A stretch of 64,000 nucleotides of DNA from Auriscalpium vulgare (GCA_019915015.1 JAHBBC010000014.1:372001-436000); one strand, 5' to 3'. Counted from the stretch's first letter, positions 23,574-34,992 are shown. Notes: generated by a model not told the origin, from the letters alone. Translations and numbers: made by a program.

Positions 23574-25313
23574 GAGAATTTACTCACGGAGAAGGAACTG
23601 GAAGAGGACACTCTCACCCTGAAGGAGATAGAGAATATGCTAGTCAAGCAAGGTGACATCGCCGCAGGACATGACGAGAGACGTCAGAGAGACCTGGAGC
23701 GTGGTGCGGTTGTTTATGGGTCCATAGAGGCTGCAGCTAAAGTATGGGACGAAAGCCTGAAGCGAGGCGAATGCGAAGCGTTCAAGAATAGACCCAGAAG
23801 GAAGCAGAGGGAGGTTAACGAAGCGACCGGGGATGACCGGCGCCAAGGGCAGCATCAGGATCGCAGAACAACGGGGGAGCACGATGTCAACCGCAGTAAC
23901 GGGCGGGATCGGTACTTCAGCCACGAATATCGTGGGATGGGATACGACCGCGACCGTCGCGAAGACGGCCATGGAGATGGACGTCGCGGAGATCAGGAGG
24001 ACCGCCATGAAGGCCGCAATAACGGCAGAGGGCGAGACGAACGGTCCGATAGTCATGGAAATGATGGCGGGCGAGGCAGGCACCAAGAAGACCGCAGAGG
24101 AGGCAGCGGGGCGCCAGGAGGAGACGACCACGGCGACTCGTCGGACGACAACGACGGGTCGTACCATGGGCAAAGGGACGGGTTCCCACATGGTAAACCA
24201 CGCGATGAGCGGGGGCGAGGAAACGCCATGAACTGGCGTGAAATCACACCAGACTACCAGGCTGGTGGTCGCGACAGCGCGGCGGTCATGAAAATCAGGC
24301 AGACGGTGAGGGAAGGGCTCACCGACGAGCTACCGGAACTGCCGAAAGGCTTTAAGGTGCCCGCGCAACCCAAGTACGATGGGTCAGACAAACCTGAGAT
24401 GTTCGGAACGTTCACGTCCGATTTCATTACGTGGGTACAGCTGAGCCGGCTGGTAGATCCCAAGTATCAGGCAGCACAGATCATGGCATTAGGTACCGCG
24501 CTTGAAGGAGAAGCGTCAGAGTGGTACATGCAGGAGGTGAAAGACCCTGAACGGCAGAAACGCACCTGGACGCTCGAGGAGGCGATCATGGCGCTATATG
24601 GGCGGTTCATCCATAAAGCCTCGATACAGGAAGCGTTTATAAACTTCCGCAAGACGCGGTATGACCCTAATAGAGGGTTAGTGGCATATTACAAGGACTT
24701 GCGCAAATGGGCGCAGCGTATGGCCGAGCACCCTGACAGCTATACGTTCAATCGTAAGCTAATGCAAGGGATACCTCAACACCTGCTGGGACCTGCGATG
24801 TTGAGTCGTAACTTGAGTGCAGAGTACTCGACTGCGGAGGAGATCATGGACGCAGTCATTGCCGTGCAGGACCGCAACGAATTCTTGAATACACTCACTC
24901 GTGGGCGTAGGGTGCCTGCATATGACACGCAACCGAGCGCGAGAAAGGAGCAGAACTTCAGGAGTCGGCAGCGAACAACGCACATGCGGACAGCCGGACA
25001 GACAGCGGGCTTGACCCCGATAACGGAGAGGGCGACGAACGCTAACCCGGGAGCGGCTCGAGGGACGACAGGTGTACGTACCAGTGGGAATGAAGGACGA
25101 CAGGCGCAAAGCAGCGCGCCGAGACATAACGCCGGGCGTTTTGACACCAGGAATAAACCTAGTGAGTCGGGTCAAAATAGACCGGGGTCAGGTCAGAATC
25201 GACCGAATGGAGGAAAAGGGGTAACCTGTTATGCATGTGGACAGGTGGGACACTACGCGTCCGACCCCAAATGCCCACAGTATGGCAACTTGCTGGTAGT
25301 GGGCCGGTGCTAA
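23574..25313 (+). pseudogene. Gypsy-1 gag, C-terminal part
   Basis: Continues gag after the LINE. A charged segment is followed by an Arg/Asp/Gly-rich disordered stretch (about 23850-24230), then the retrotransposon gag domain (FTSDFITWVQLSRLVDPKYQ, EGEASEWYMQEV, FRKTRYDPNRGLVAYYKDLR) and a single zinc knuckle, CYACGQVGHYASDPKC. After CPQYG near 25285 the sequence is SINE-like rather than gag, so the last few codons before the TAA at 25311 are foreign. Confidence 0.88.
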
Positions 25314-25474
25314 GCACGGCAGGTACGATTCCATTTCTAATGGTTTGTAAATATCATTATGTAGTTAATGTGAGTACACCCTACTACATGTGGGTGCCCA
25401 TCATCGCTGTGCAAGAACTTGCTCAGCAACATTGTGCCTTGCTCCGTGAAACATGGACCCAACCATGCCCCAAT

Positions 25475-25524
25475 CAATACCTGGCCGGCCTCGCTCGCAA
25501 GCTCGCGCAGGCCGTCAGGTATTG
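25475..25524. repeat. Strong inverted repeat
   Basis: CAATACCTGGCCGGCCT pairs with AGGCCGTCAGGTATTG across an 18-base loop, with one bulge or mismatch. It lies inside the SINE-like patch. It could be a transcript hairpin or a remnant of element ends. Confidence 0.6.
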
Positions 25525-25713
25525 ATCAAGGGCACGGTCTGCAGTTCAATTTCTAATAGAAACACTTATATGTATTTCACTCTAGGTAGTACGTTGGCTA
25601 GAGCTCAGACATGACATTATTTCTGGATGCACGAATGAGGTGACAGACTTAGAGGCTTTGAAAAGCCTACAGGAATAGTCTATAGATTATGTATTGATGT
25701 ATATATTGTCAAT

Positions 25714-25790
25714 GGCTCTATAGTCTAGTGGTATCTTACAGTCTTCAAAACTTGGAGGTTTGCAGTTCAATTCCTGTTATGAACAGTTTT
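25714..25790 (+). ncRNA. tRNA-like SINE head (A and B boxes)
   Basis: TAGTCTAGTGG fits a pol III A box, and GCAGTTCAATTCC fits a B box 40-odd bases later. The D-arm region resembles tRNA-Glu/Asp types. However, the acceptor stem does not close (GGCTCTA has no partner near TTATGAACA) and the T stem is poor, so it is not a functional tRNA. The downstream sequence is repeated in diverged form from the copy near 25540. Confidence 0.45.
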
Positions 25791-25959
25791 GAAAAGATTG
25801 GTAATCGAGTCCGGGTAGTACAGTAGCCGGAGTAGAGAGGAATGACGTGGTTTCCGAGTGCACTTGTGCTGTGCATCCGAGACTGACGTCATGGGGTCGA
25901 GCGTGGGAATTATTTACCGGAAATAGCAATTATTGAGCATTTTCATCGGACTTAGGAGC

Positions 25960-26174
25960 AACTGTAATTATATGCATATCTATCCTAGTTAGCCTACAAA
26001 ATGCAAAATACTGACAGAATCGAGAGTCTTTTGAGGAGAGAAGAGGTAGAAATGTGTTTACAAATGAAAATGAATCGTGAGAACATATTTCCATTTTGGA
26101 GGACAAGATGAAGGTTACAGGGGGGGTCAAAAACCGCGACTGGTGCTTACATAAGAAACGATTCAAGGGAATCG
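25960..26174 (+). repeat. Diverged dispersed repeat, copy 3
   Basis: Shares AAAATGCAAAATACT and the GAGAGTCTTTT block with copy 1 at 10808-10853. It ends in a perfect stem, CGATTC at 26159-26164 with GAATCG at 26169-26174. Its last stem pair is C-G where copy 2 has A-T, a compensated change. Confidence 0.5.
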
Positions 26175-26183
26175 TAAAGCACC

Positions 26184-29100
26184 GCAAGTGCCCAGGCTAC
26201 ACACCGTTGACGCCATTGAAACGGGGGAGACGGTGGCCGATGACAGGCCTGTTGAAGTGGTTGACGTCCAAGATGACGAATACTACAGCATACAAGAGGT
26301 GCAAAGTGAGGAAATCATCGAGATCCTCTCGGACTATGAGAGTGAATATGATGGGTCACAATACGACCCGGATGATCAGCCAGCCGCGATCACTGAGTAC
26401 GAAACGGACGACAAGTTCGATGACGTGCAATACCTCGGGGGAATGACACTCGGAGAGGACAGACGCCGGGCAGAGCAAGAGGAACTGTTGGCGAAAAACA
26501 GGCAGGTACTCGATGAGACAGAGGAGTACCACCGACAGCGGAGGGCTGACGCATGGAAAGAAGGATGGATATCCGCGTTGCATAATGTCGAAGGAGCACT
26601 GGACAACGTCCTAGGCGACCGAGCACCGTCGCGTACGGCAGAGTCTATACTTCTGGTCGCAGAGATCCGTGGGATCGTCCGCGGATTGAGGCGCACACCG
26701 CCAGTGGAATTCCGCCATTGGTTTGGCACGGCGCAAGGTGGCCCGACAACGACGGGTGCCGCAGTCGACACACTTGCCAGACGTTTTGGGTGGTCTGAAG
26801 ACCAACGGGCAAGCGACGACGAGAGTCGCAACGATTATGCATCTATGCCTGATCTTATTAGTCTGTCCTCAGAAGATGAGATTGAAGAACAGCTGCGCGC
26901 GTTGTCTGAGCACGCAGCTGATGGGTCGATGGATCTCAAACACGCTCCACCTTTTGCGAAGGACCGTGTATATCGCTCAGCAGTGACACAATCATACCCA
27001 ACGGGGGCACGACCAGTCCGGAACGCGCAGAACCAATTATGTTTAGCCGCGACACCACCGGTGTCCAAGATTCGACACATTCCGTGCGCTCGCGACGAGT
27101 CTCGCACGTCGGGCAGGCTCCAGATCGTGTACGTGACCGTGAACGGGCAGCGCGCGTTGGCTCTGTTCGACAGTGGATCTACAGCGGACCTGGTCAGCCC
27201 GGACTTCGCTTGTGTGGCGAACTTACCACTGTTTGCCCTGGACAAGCCCGTACCCTTGCAACTAGGGTGTGTCGGTAGCCGTTCTGCAATTAACTTTGGC
27301 ACCGAACCTACGATTACGTTCGGCGACGTTCACCAGCAGTGGTACTTCGATGTAGCAAACATCGACCGCTATGATATGATTATTGGCACACCTTTTCTGT
27401 CGATAATCGGGGTAGTACTCAACTTCAGGCGGCGTGAAATTGTGTCGCCGCACGAAAACGTGCGCGCCCTCTTGGAGGGGGAGGAACCTCGGCTCGAGAG
27501 AACCAAGGTCAAGAAGATTGGGAAAGCGACTCCGAAGAGTAAGCCGCAGTTGAAGTCGGAATGACTACCTGCAGGAGAGATACTGGCAGTGTCAGCAATG
27601 GCTGACACGGGACAGAAGGTCCGAACAGTAGAGAACGAGAGGAAGGAGTATCGCACAGAGGAGATACCGCAACTACGGGAGAATTGGTACGCCAGGTTTG
27701 AGGACATAATGAATGGAACGCCTAGTCGGCTACCTCCGATGAGGGAGGTGAACCACGCTATCCTGTTAATAGACGAGGATATGAAGTATCGATATCACTT
27801 ATCTCGATGCCCGGAGGCACTTCAGGAGCAACTGAAGCAAAAAATAGCCCGCTACGTGGAGGCAGGCTGGTGGGGTACGGCCACCACCGCACAGGCAGCG
27901 CCGCTGCTATGTATACCCAAAAAGAATGGGTCACTGCGCACAGTTGTCGACTGCAGGAAGCGAAACGATAATACCGTAAAGGACGTGACGCCGCTACCGG
28001 ACCAAGACCGCATCCGAATGGACACGGCCAGGGCCAAATATCGGTCAAAGATTGATTTGACAGACGCCTACGAACAAGTACGCGTCGAGCCGTCGGACGT
28101 GTGGAAGACTGCATTCTCGACGATATACGGGAATTATGTCAGCTACACCATGCAACAAGGAGATTGCAACGCACCAGCTACGTTCCAGCAGTTGATGACG
28201 GCGATATTCCGAGAATACATCGGAATATTCATGCACGTTTATCTCGACGACATCTTCGTATTCTCGGACACGATAGAGGATCACGAGAAACATCTCGGCC
28301 TCGTCCTTGAGCGCCTCAGAGAGGCGGACTTGTACCTGAAAAAGGAGAAGTGTGAGCTGTACGCAGAGAAGATGGACTGCTTGGGTCACGTAGTGGATGA
28401 CAAGGGACTGCATGCTGATGCAGACAAGATGGTCAAAAATCCGAGAATGGCGAACACCGAGGAACTATCACGACATACAACGGTTCCTCGGGCTGGTACA
28501 ATACCTGGTGCACTTTATGCCTGACGTGTCGGCGTACACAGGGCCACTGTCAGCGATCACGAAAGGTGGTCAGTCGTTTCATTGGAGACCCATACACGCG
28601 AAATGCTTCGAAATGATCAAAGCATTAGCATGCAAACGGCCAATACTTCGACCGGTGAATTTCTCACAAGATGAGAAAGTTTGGATTATATGTGACGTAT
28701 CGGCGTCGGGGGTTGGAGCGGTGTATGGACAAGGGCCGGACTGGACCAATTGTCGGCCAGCGGGCTTCATGTCCCGGAAATTCACCACCGCTCAGCACGT
28801 GTATCGCGTCTTCGAGATGGAGACTATCGCGATATTGGAAGCACTCCTAAAATGGGAGGATAAATTACTCGGTCGCAAAGTAACGATTGTTACTGACCAT
28901 AAAGCGCTTGAGTTTTTCAATACTCAACGTAACCTGTCGAGCAGGCAAACGAGGTGGTCGGAGTACCTCAGCCGATTAAACTACGAAATCGTTTATGTTA
29001 AAGGGGACAGCAACAAAGTAGCGGATTGTTTGTCACGATATTACGAAAACGATGCAGGCGACGAGGACGTGCCTGACCACGAATACGTGAACGCGGACAC

Positions 29101-30967
29101 CCGTCTGGACCCAGACAGCGAGGACTTACCGCACATGCGCGTGCTTGAGCTGCGAGCACTGGACACGCGTGGGGTACGCGCGCTTAATGAGGCGGTGGAG
29201 CCACAAAGGGTTGAAGCCGAGGGCCTCAATGTGAGGAAGGACGCCGATGGGGCATCCGACAGAGCCACCACCGGGGGTGATATTACGTTGGCCACGTCTA
29301 TAAGGACAAGTGGGACGGCCCCTGAGGAGGTTTCGCAAAAGGCGGAGCTGTGGGAGCAAGTAAAACTTGCATATATGAATGACACAACATTCGGGAAGGT
29401 GGTGGAGAACGTGAAAGCGTACCCCACCTTCGCCCTAGAGGATGGGCTCCTGACGACAGATAATCGGGCTGGAGAGCGTGTTACGTGCATACCGAAGGGA
29501 GCGTACGGGAAGCGATTAATGATTGAATTCGTAATCGACCACGGTCATCGAGTGGTAGGGCACATGGGCCCGCAAAAGACCACAGAATATCTGCGACGAT
29601 GGTACTGGTGGCCTGGGCTTGGGAAAGATGTTGACAAGTTCTGCCAGTCATGCGAGACTTGCCAAATGTCGAAAGCGAACACGCGCGCACCTGCAGGTTT
29701 ACTTCACAGTATGCCCATACCGTACGCGCCGTGGCAATCCATCGGAATGGATTTCGTTGGACCCTTTCCACTGTCTCGCGGATTTGATTACCTATGGGTG
29801 GTCATCTGTCGTTTGACGAGCATGGTAGACCTCGTACCTGTTCATACTACGATAAAGGCGGCAGAGTTGGCGTGGTTGTACGTCAAGGAGATCGTACGGT
29901 TACACGGGATACCGGAGTCGATAGTCTCCGACAGAGATCCCAAATTCACGTCGATATTCTGGAAAGAGACACACCGGCTGTTGGGTTCGAAGCTGCTGAT
30001 GTCCACGGCGTTCCACCCACAAACGGACGGAGCATTGGAGCGTGTAATTCGCTCAGTGGGGCAGATCCTCAGAGCTACGGTCAATCCCAAACAGACGGAC
30101 TGGGTGGACCACGTACCGATGACAGAATTTGCCATAAACTCAACGATCAATGGCTCGAGCACTTTCGCGCCGTTCAAATTGAATTACGGGTACATGCCTG
30201 TGATGCATCGCGTTCCCCTCAATGAGAAGGCAGCGCGTGGCGTACAGGAATTTGCTGCTAGAGCACGCCATCAATTGGCTATGGCGCACGACACCATAAT
30301 AGCGAGTAGGGTGCAGCAGACGCACCAGGCCAACAAGCGTCGTCGAGCCGACCCAGGTGTTGAACCAGGCGGCAAGGTATTCCTGTCGACGCAGAATTTG
30401 TCGCTGCCTAAAGGGCGTGCACGGAAACTAATGCCGAAATATTTGGGACCATTCAATGTCCTGGCGTATGACGAACGCACATCCACGTATACTCTGGACT
30501 TACCTGCGGAGCTGAAAGAGCGACGCATACACCCTATGTTTCATGCGAGTCTAGTACGACCGCACGTACCAAACGACGACGCCCTGTTTCCGCACAGAGA
30601 ATCCAGGCGTGTGTTCGATTTGGGAGAACCTGATGAACAGGAGTGGTTAGTCGACGAGATAGTGGCACACCAATGGGATAGGAAAACTTACCATTTCCTC
30701 GTGCGATGGAATTATGGTGACAATACCTGGGAACCTCGCAGTAATTGCGAAGAGTTGGAAGCATTAGACAATTACCTTGCATTGCAAGGGGTGCGTACAG
30801 TGGAGGAATTGCCGCACACGCCGGCCCCTCGGAAGACGGGGCTGCAGAGTAAGCGGCCAGGTGGCGACGGAGGCAGGTCGAAATCGCCGCACAGGCAGGA
30901 GCCAGCCGCGGCGCAGCCCGCAACTCGCAAGTCGAAGCGACGGACAGCGCCACGCCGTCGGTCGTGA
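26184..30967 (+). pseudogene. Gypsy-1 pol with C-terminal chromodomain
   Basis: Protease, RT, RNase H, integrase and chromodomain in order. Protease: LFDSGSTADLVSP near 27163. RT: PKKNGSLRTVVDCRKRN, RSKIDLTDAYEQV and YLDDIF near 28240. RNase H: ICDVSASGVGAV, EMETIAILEAL and TDHKALEFF. Integrase: the HHCC finger (GHMGPQKT... CQSCETCQ), then MDFVGPFP, VSDRDPKF and the catalytic E in GALERVIRS. The end (about 30640-30790) is a chromodomain with EWLVDEIVAHQ, FLVRWNYGDNTWEP. Two breaks: an in-frame TGA at 27562-27564 before the RT, and a one-base shift in an A5 run at 28435-28439 after the RT core. By frame, pol appears to sit at -1 relative to gag once the patch is removed. Confidence 0.92.
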
Positions 30968-30973
30968 CTCGGA

Positions 30974-33058
30974 ATGCCCCGGCGTGGGACATGTTACGTT
31001 AGCAGCTGTATAGCAGCAAGCGTAATGATGACGCACCGAGGGCAGACTGCAAAAGAAGCCAATCCCTATCCATGCAATATGGACGCTCGACAATCGTCGA
31101 CGCACACAGATACAGCTGCGACTCTGAAGTGGCTATACGAGCCCCTCACGAAGCAGGCCCTGCACAGGAAGGGGTGCGTCCTCTGTCTTGAGTTCTTTCG
31201 CCACGCCTCGGAGGCGGTGCTGGCAGGCGACGTTACGTATATCGAAGCGTGCAAAGCACGCGAGGGTGCCAATCCGGACTTCAAGAAGGACATACAACGC
31301 CTCAAGGAGCGCGTACGACGACGCGACGACGAGATCGCACAGCTGCGCAGCCAGCTCGAGACGATGCATAGACAGCATGGCGACGACGCCATGATGATAG
31401 GCGACGAGCACACCGCCCCCACTGACGCGCGGACGAGCAAGAAGCGCAGGGCCGACGACGCTGTCGACCGGGGTCCGCGGGGAGCGGGAGCGCCGCGAGA
31501 GGCGGCTAGTGAGACTCCGCCGCCTGCAACGAGCAGCACCAGCGTAGCGGCCAGCGGCCCTGGAGTCTACGCGAGCATGAACCAGGGCATGCCGGGATCC
31601 GGCGGTGGACACCCGATGCAGCCGAACGTGTTCACCGCACCGATGCCAGGTGCGTTCATGCCGACCGGCATGTACGCCTCACCTGCCATGTACGCGCCGC
31701 CTGGACACCCTGTTGTATGGCCGGACGGTGCTACTTGGATGCCGAACGACGGCGGGCCAACGCCCCACAGCGGATGGGGTAATGCACCGAACTGGGCCGC
31801 CGACTGGGGGCCCGGCAACACGTATACATCAGGCGCGCGCGCGATGGACAATACTTGGGCTTCCTCGTCGCGCGCGCCAGACTGGTCGAACCATCCCTGG
31901 GACCCGCCGTACAACGACCCGAACATAGTGATGGGGCCCGATGTGGGGTCGCCCATGCCGGTGGTACAGGCTGGACAACCACCCGCGCGCTCGGTTCACG
32001 CGAGTCCGTCGGGTCTCGACTTACCGCGCGGCACACCCACGGGACCGCGTGCGACAACGCTGGGTCGTGGCACGACACGAGCCGGCGCTGGTCGACGCAC
32101 AGCACCGCCTACTCATCGTCCACCGGTCAACCCGGAGATTGAAGCGTTCCTTGCAGAGGACGACGCCACCGCTGCGCCGCCGGCTTCTTCTTCGGGGGGA
32201 GGGGCCAGTGCTGCGGAAGATACTGACAAAATCCCAGATGTCGACGAAATACGCCGCATGTTCGAACAAGTGAAGATACCGGGCAACGAAGACGCCCTTC
32301 GAACACTGGGAAGGTGGCGCAAGAAGGCATGCGCTGTTCTACGAGACAATCGACAGCCACAACACTGGCTCATAGTGCGGGAGTACAAGCGGCCGCACTG
32401 GGCGAAGGTGAACGATCAGACAAAGCGTCTGCCTTCCCCACGATTAGGGGACGAGGCCAAAGGATGGCATGCGTACTTACGCAGATACCCGGGGTTCAAG
32501 CGACGCGGGTTATTCGGGGGCATCAACGTGTCGCCCATGGACGACGTGGTATCGTACTTACGAATCACACGAATGGTGCATGTTGGACCAGAGAAGGAAT
32601 GGTCACAACGCAAAAAGGTACGCGACGCGTTTATCCTGACCGCAGCCGCAATCCTGGAGACACCAGAGACCTATCAGCGGCTGCTGGATCAGTACCGCGT
32701 CCGCACCAATCGCCTAGCGTCCAATCCGGACTTCGGGGTGCGCAACCTGATCAACGAGCAGACGGTTGTCACGCACCTAGCCAGGGCAGGCTATACCGCA
32801 TACGAGGCGGCCGCGGCGTCCCACCTGTCGCACGCTATGCTGACTGACGCACGCTATGAGATCGGATCACAGGATTCCGAGTCAGAGCAATCAGGGTTGG
32901 AAGACGACCCAGGCAACCACGGTACCTCCATCGTCGTAGACGAACCAGTCGTGGCTGACGGCAGCCCTATTACCTCAGGGAATCCACATACCGTCGCACT
33001 CGACGTGGTCATGACTGGGGAGGACACCTCGCCGCCATCACCTGCGCCCAGCACGTAA
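30974..33058 (+). CDS. Extra ORF of Gypsy-1 after pol (694 codons)
   Basis: An uninterrupted ORF starting seven bases after the pol stop and ending 201 bases before the 3' LTR, where some retroelements carry env. I see no signal peptide or membrane helix, so it is not env-like. Layout: N-terminal domain with GCVLCLEFF and a coiled coil (IQRLKERVRRRDDEIAQLRSQLE); a basic SKKRRADD segment; a long Pro/Gly/Met/Asn/Trp-rich middle (about residues 190-330); and a compact, conserved-looking C-terminal domain (WLIVREYKRPHWAKVN, KGWHAYLRRYPGFKRRGLFGG) followed by an acidic tail. It is open while pol is broken. The start could also be MTHRGQ at 31028 or MDARQ at 31079. Family not recognised; nucleic-acid binding is only a guess. 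Confidence 0.75.
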   Translation: MPRRGTCYVSSCIAASVMMTHRGQTAKEANPYPCNMDARQSSTHTDTAATLKWLYEPLTKQALHRKGCVLCLEFFRHASEAVLAGDVTYIEACKAREGANPDFKKDIQRLKERVRRRDDEIAQLRSQLETMHRQHGDDAMMIGDEHTAPTDARTSKKRRADDAVDRGPRGAGAPREAASETPPPATSSTSVAASGPGVYASMNQGMPGSGGGHPMQPNVFTAPMPGAFMPTGMYASPAMYAPPGHPVVWPDGATWMPNDGGPTPHSGWGNAPNWAADWGPGNTYTSGARAMDNTWASSSRAPDWSNHPWDPPYNDPNIVMGPDVGSPMPVVQAGQPPARSVHASPSGLDLPRGTPTGPRATTLGRGTTRAGAGRRTAPPTHRPPVNPEIEAFLAEDDATAAPPASSSGGGASAAEDTDKIPDVDEIRRMFEQVKIPGNEDALRTLGRWRKKACAVLRDNRQPQHWLIVREYKRPHWAKVNDQTKRLPSPRLGDEAKGWHAYLRRYPGFKRRGLFGGINVSPMDDVVSYLRITRMVHVGPEKEWSQRKKVRDAFILTAAAILETPETYQRLLDQYRVRTNRLASNPDFGVRNLINEQTVVTHLARAGYTAYEAAAASHLSHAMLTDARYEIGSQDSESEQSGLEDDPGNHGTSIVVDEPVVADGSPITSGNPHTVALDVVMTGEDTSPPSPAPST

Positions 33059-33248
33059 TCACGTACCGATTATACCCAAAGTCCGCTCACAATGAGCAAG
33101 GGGTAGTAATTACCCAGCGCGCTGCACGATACTACGGGCATACAAACGCCTACGCCGCGATCACTCGCGAAGGAGGCACAACCCTCACGACGCATCAAGA
33201 TTCCCGGGTGTTCAACCACCCCTTCAATCCACCGCGGGGCCTTCTCTT

Positions 33249-33259
33249 GAGGGGGAGGG
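33249..33259 (+). promoter_or_regulatory. Gypsy-1 polypurine tract
   Basis: GAGGGGGAGGG directly abuts the 3' LTR, the expected site for plus-strand DNA priming. Confidence 0.85.
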
Positions 33260-33448
33260 TGTAAGGTGTGCGCCTTCCAGGAAGAATGAGTATAGGGTTA
33301 GGGGAAGATAGGGTTATGAGTCAGCGAGGGTCATAGCGGAAGCGAGCCCGAGATGAGGGGCAGCTTTTTCATACTTGTACTACATCCATCTGAACAGAGA
33401 CAGATCGTGTGTACTACGTGTGATCTAAGAAGCTACCCCAACATTACA
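33260..33448 (+). repeat. Gypsy-1 3' LTR
   Basis: 189 bases, TGTAAGGTGTGC to CAACATTACA, followed by the duplicated ATTCG at 33449-33453. Same length as the 5' LTR, with no indels between them. Confidence 0.93.
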
Positions 33449-33919
33449 ATTCGACTCGTAAGCCTGCGATGAGTTGTCAGCACATAGCATCTGCACCAAC
33501 CGCAACAGATGTACTTACTTTCGTGGACTTCCTCCTGAGACACTAGACCGGCGCTGGTTAGAAGATCGCGCGCGTCGGGCCTCAGCACTCTCCAGATCCA
33601 CGGCATCTCCCGATGACCCTCGCCCAGACGCTCCCGAATTTCTTGAAGCCTGCGCTGCCTTGCACTTTGAGGACCTTCACCAATATCCTCATCAGCGCCC
33701 CTCGGCGCACGAATATCTTCTTCGCGAAGCGGGCGCAGGTGCGTCTGCCACGAACCCCCTGTGTCCAGTCTTTCCAAGGCACCGTGCGACGCTCGGTAGC
33801 GTGAGACAGACAGGTGGAGCTTGTCATTGAACCGTTTGAGGGTGTCGCGTACACGGGTGTTTGACTTCTGGTCAGGGCCATCAACATGTACGTGTTTGTA
33901 GTATATTAACCCCATGCGT
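33449..33919 (-). pseudogene. KDZ transposase copy B, middle segment
   Basis: Minus-strand match to 57478-57950 of copy A. It encodes YKHVHVDGPDQKSNTRVRDTL, FNDKLHLSVSRYRASHGALERLD and EMPWIWRVLRPDARDLL, a conserved stretch of KDZ transposases. It is bounded by Gypsy-1 on the left (ATTCG) and Gypsy-2 on the right (GCGT, 33916-33919). Confidence 0.88.
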
Positions 33920-34575
33920 TGATAGGTTCAGGCCGCGGGCAAGCGTGTAGCGAGACGTCGCGAGACGGGGAAGCAGCATGCGAGGCGCAGGGTCGCGGGA
34001 GCGGGGGTGATGGGAACGTGGTCCGGCGACCCAGGAGCAACCGGGACTGGCGACGGAACGGATCACCGGAACGGGCTAGATCGGGAGGGCTTAGCGACGT
34101 AGGTAGAGCCACTACTTAGGGAGCTGCGCGAGACGTAGCAACCCAATCAACCTGTGGGCGGCGCAAGCCACCCACACCCTTTACCTCACAGAAACTGTAG
34201 CCTGAGGCGCTACCAGACTTAGGAAGGCAGGACCCCACCGATGTGGGAACAGGTAGGCAGGCGGACAGGCAAGAGGGGGTGCGACGGCCCATAGGCGGAC
34301 GCTTCGCACACGGGTGCGAAGCACTCGGAGGAGGATCCCGTAGAGGGCATCCCCAGGCAGGTGAGTGTTTAGTTTGGTGTTTAGGCGGTAGGAGGTGGCC
34401 CCGCACGACCGCGGGGAGGGCACGAAGCGCAACAGCGACACGAACACCTTCCCCCTCAGCAAGTCTAGTCACCCAGACTGGATCGCGACGTATAGGAGGC
34501 AGTGTTGGTGGTTGTTGTCCTGTGAGGCACTCGCCGCACGCCCCGCTAGGGTCCGTCCCGGGTGATAGCGTATCA
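33920..34575 (+). repeat. Gypsy-2 5' LTR
   Basis: 656 bases, TGATAGG to GTATCA. Its two differences from the 3' LTR are CpG against CpA in each case: GTGCGAAG here against GTGCAAAG, and CCCAGAC here against CCCGGAC. Confidence 0.93.
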
Positions 34576-34578
34576 TTT

Positions 34579-34596
34579 TGGAGCCCACCGCGAGGG
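34579..34596 (+). promoter_or_regulatory. Candidate primer-binding site of Gypsy-2
   Basis: TGGAGCCCACCGCGAGGG starts three bases after the 5' LTR. It begins with TGG, as expected for pairing with a tRNA CCA end, and its complement looks like a tRNA acceptor and T-stem. The tRNA is not identified. Confidence 0.5.
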
Positions 34597-34665
34597 GTAT
34601 GGTGATGATGATCGTGTTCGAGCTTTAAAATCAGCCTCGTAGACGGCACCCGGTCGCTGATCAAC

Positions 34666-34992
34666 ATGGCGCCGAAGCCCAAGATAGCCCACCTCCCAAC
34701 GCGAACACAGCCGCAGAGGACCACGAGGGCGGACGCTCGCAATACGTTGCGACAGGCGGCCATAGAGACAGAAATCGAGGAACCACAAGACGAACGGGGG
34801 GAAGTCTCATCGCTATCAAGTCTGCCATCAGAAGAAGAGGATCCGCATGGACCGACCCTCAGTAGGGAGATCCGACGCGCCGGAGAGGACCCTAGGTCCC
34901 TGATCACAGGAGGGGATCGCGTCACGATCGAGGGACTAGAAGGTTTGCTTCTGAATTCTGATGGTGGCGATAGCGACCATCACACACGGCAT
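34666..34992 (+). pseudogene. Gypsy-2 gag, N-terminal part
   Basis: Starts MAPKPKIAHLPTRT and runs through an acidic segment (SSLSSLPSEEEDPHG) to the CAT at 34990-34992, where the CACTA-type element begins. The frame resumes exactly at 36981 (DPEGECSRNERV) when the insertion and one CAT are removed. Confidence 0.8.

Larger units (their letters stand above)
25289..26183. mobile_element. SINE-like/tRNA-like patch inserted between gag and pol
   Basis: About 895 AT-richer bases that do not fit the Gypsy reading frames. They contain three B-box-like words followed by similar sequence (near 25330, 25540 and 25770), one tRNA-like head, a strong hairpin and, at 25960-26174, a third copy of the dispersed repeat seen near 10.8-11.2 kb. 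Ends are uncertain. GCAA flanks both sides (25285-25288, 26184-26187), but a TGCCCA pair slightly offset is an alternative. It may be several insertions rather than one. Confidence 0.55.
13502..33448 (+). mobile_element. Gypsy-1: chromovirus LTR retrotransposon with nested insertions
   Basis: A 19,947-base element bounded by 189-base LTRs beginning TGTAA and ending TTACA, flanked by the 5-base duplication ATTCG (13497-13501 and 33449-33453). The uninterrupted site exists at about 57940 in KDZ copy A. Inside are gag, protease-RT-RNase H-integrase-chromodomain, and a further 694-codon ORF. A LINE (14596-23573) splits gag, and a SINE-like patch (about 25289-26183) separates gag from pol. Without these the element would be about 10 kb. 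The LTRs differ at 6 of 189 positions. The pol frame is broken, so this copy cannot be autonomous. Confidence 0.93.

Noticed and set aside
25714..25790. Functional tRNA gene
   Set aside because: A and B boxes are present, but acceptor and T stems do not pair.
33920..34575. ORFs inside the Gypsy-2 LTRs (also 50205-50860)
   Set aside because: Identical in both LTRs and without protein features; LTR sequence explains them.
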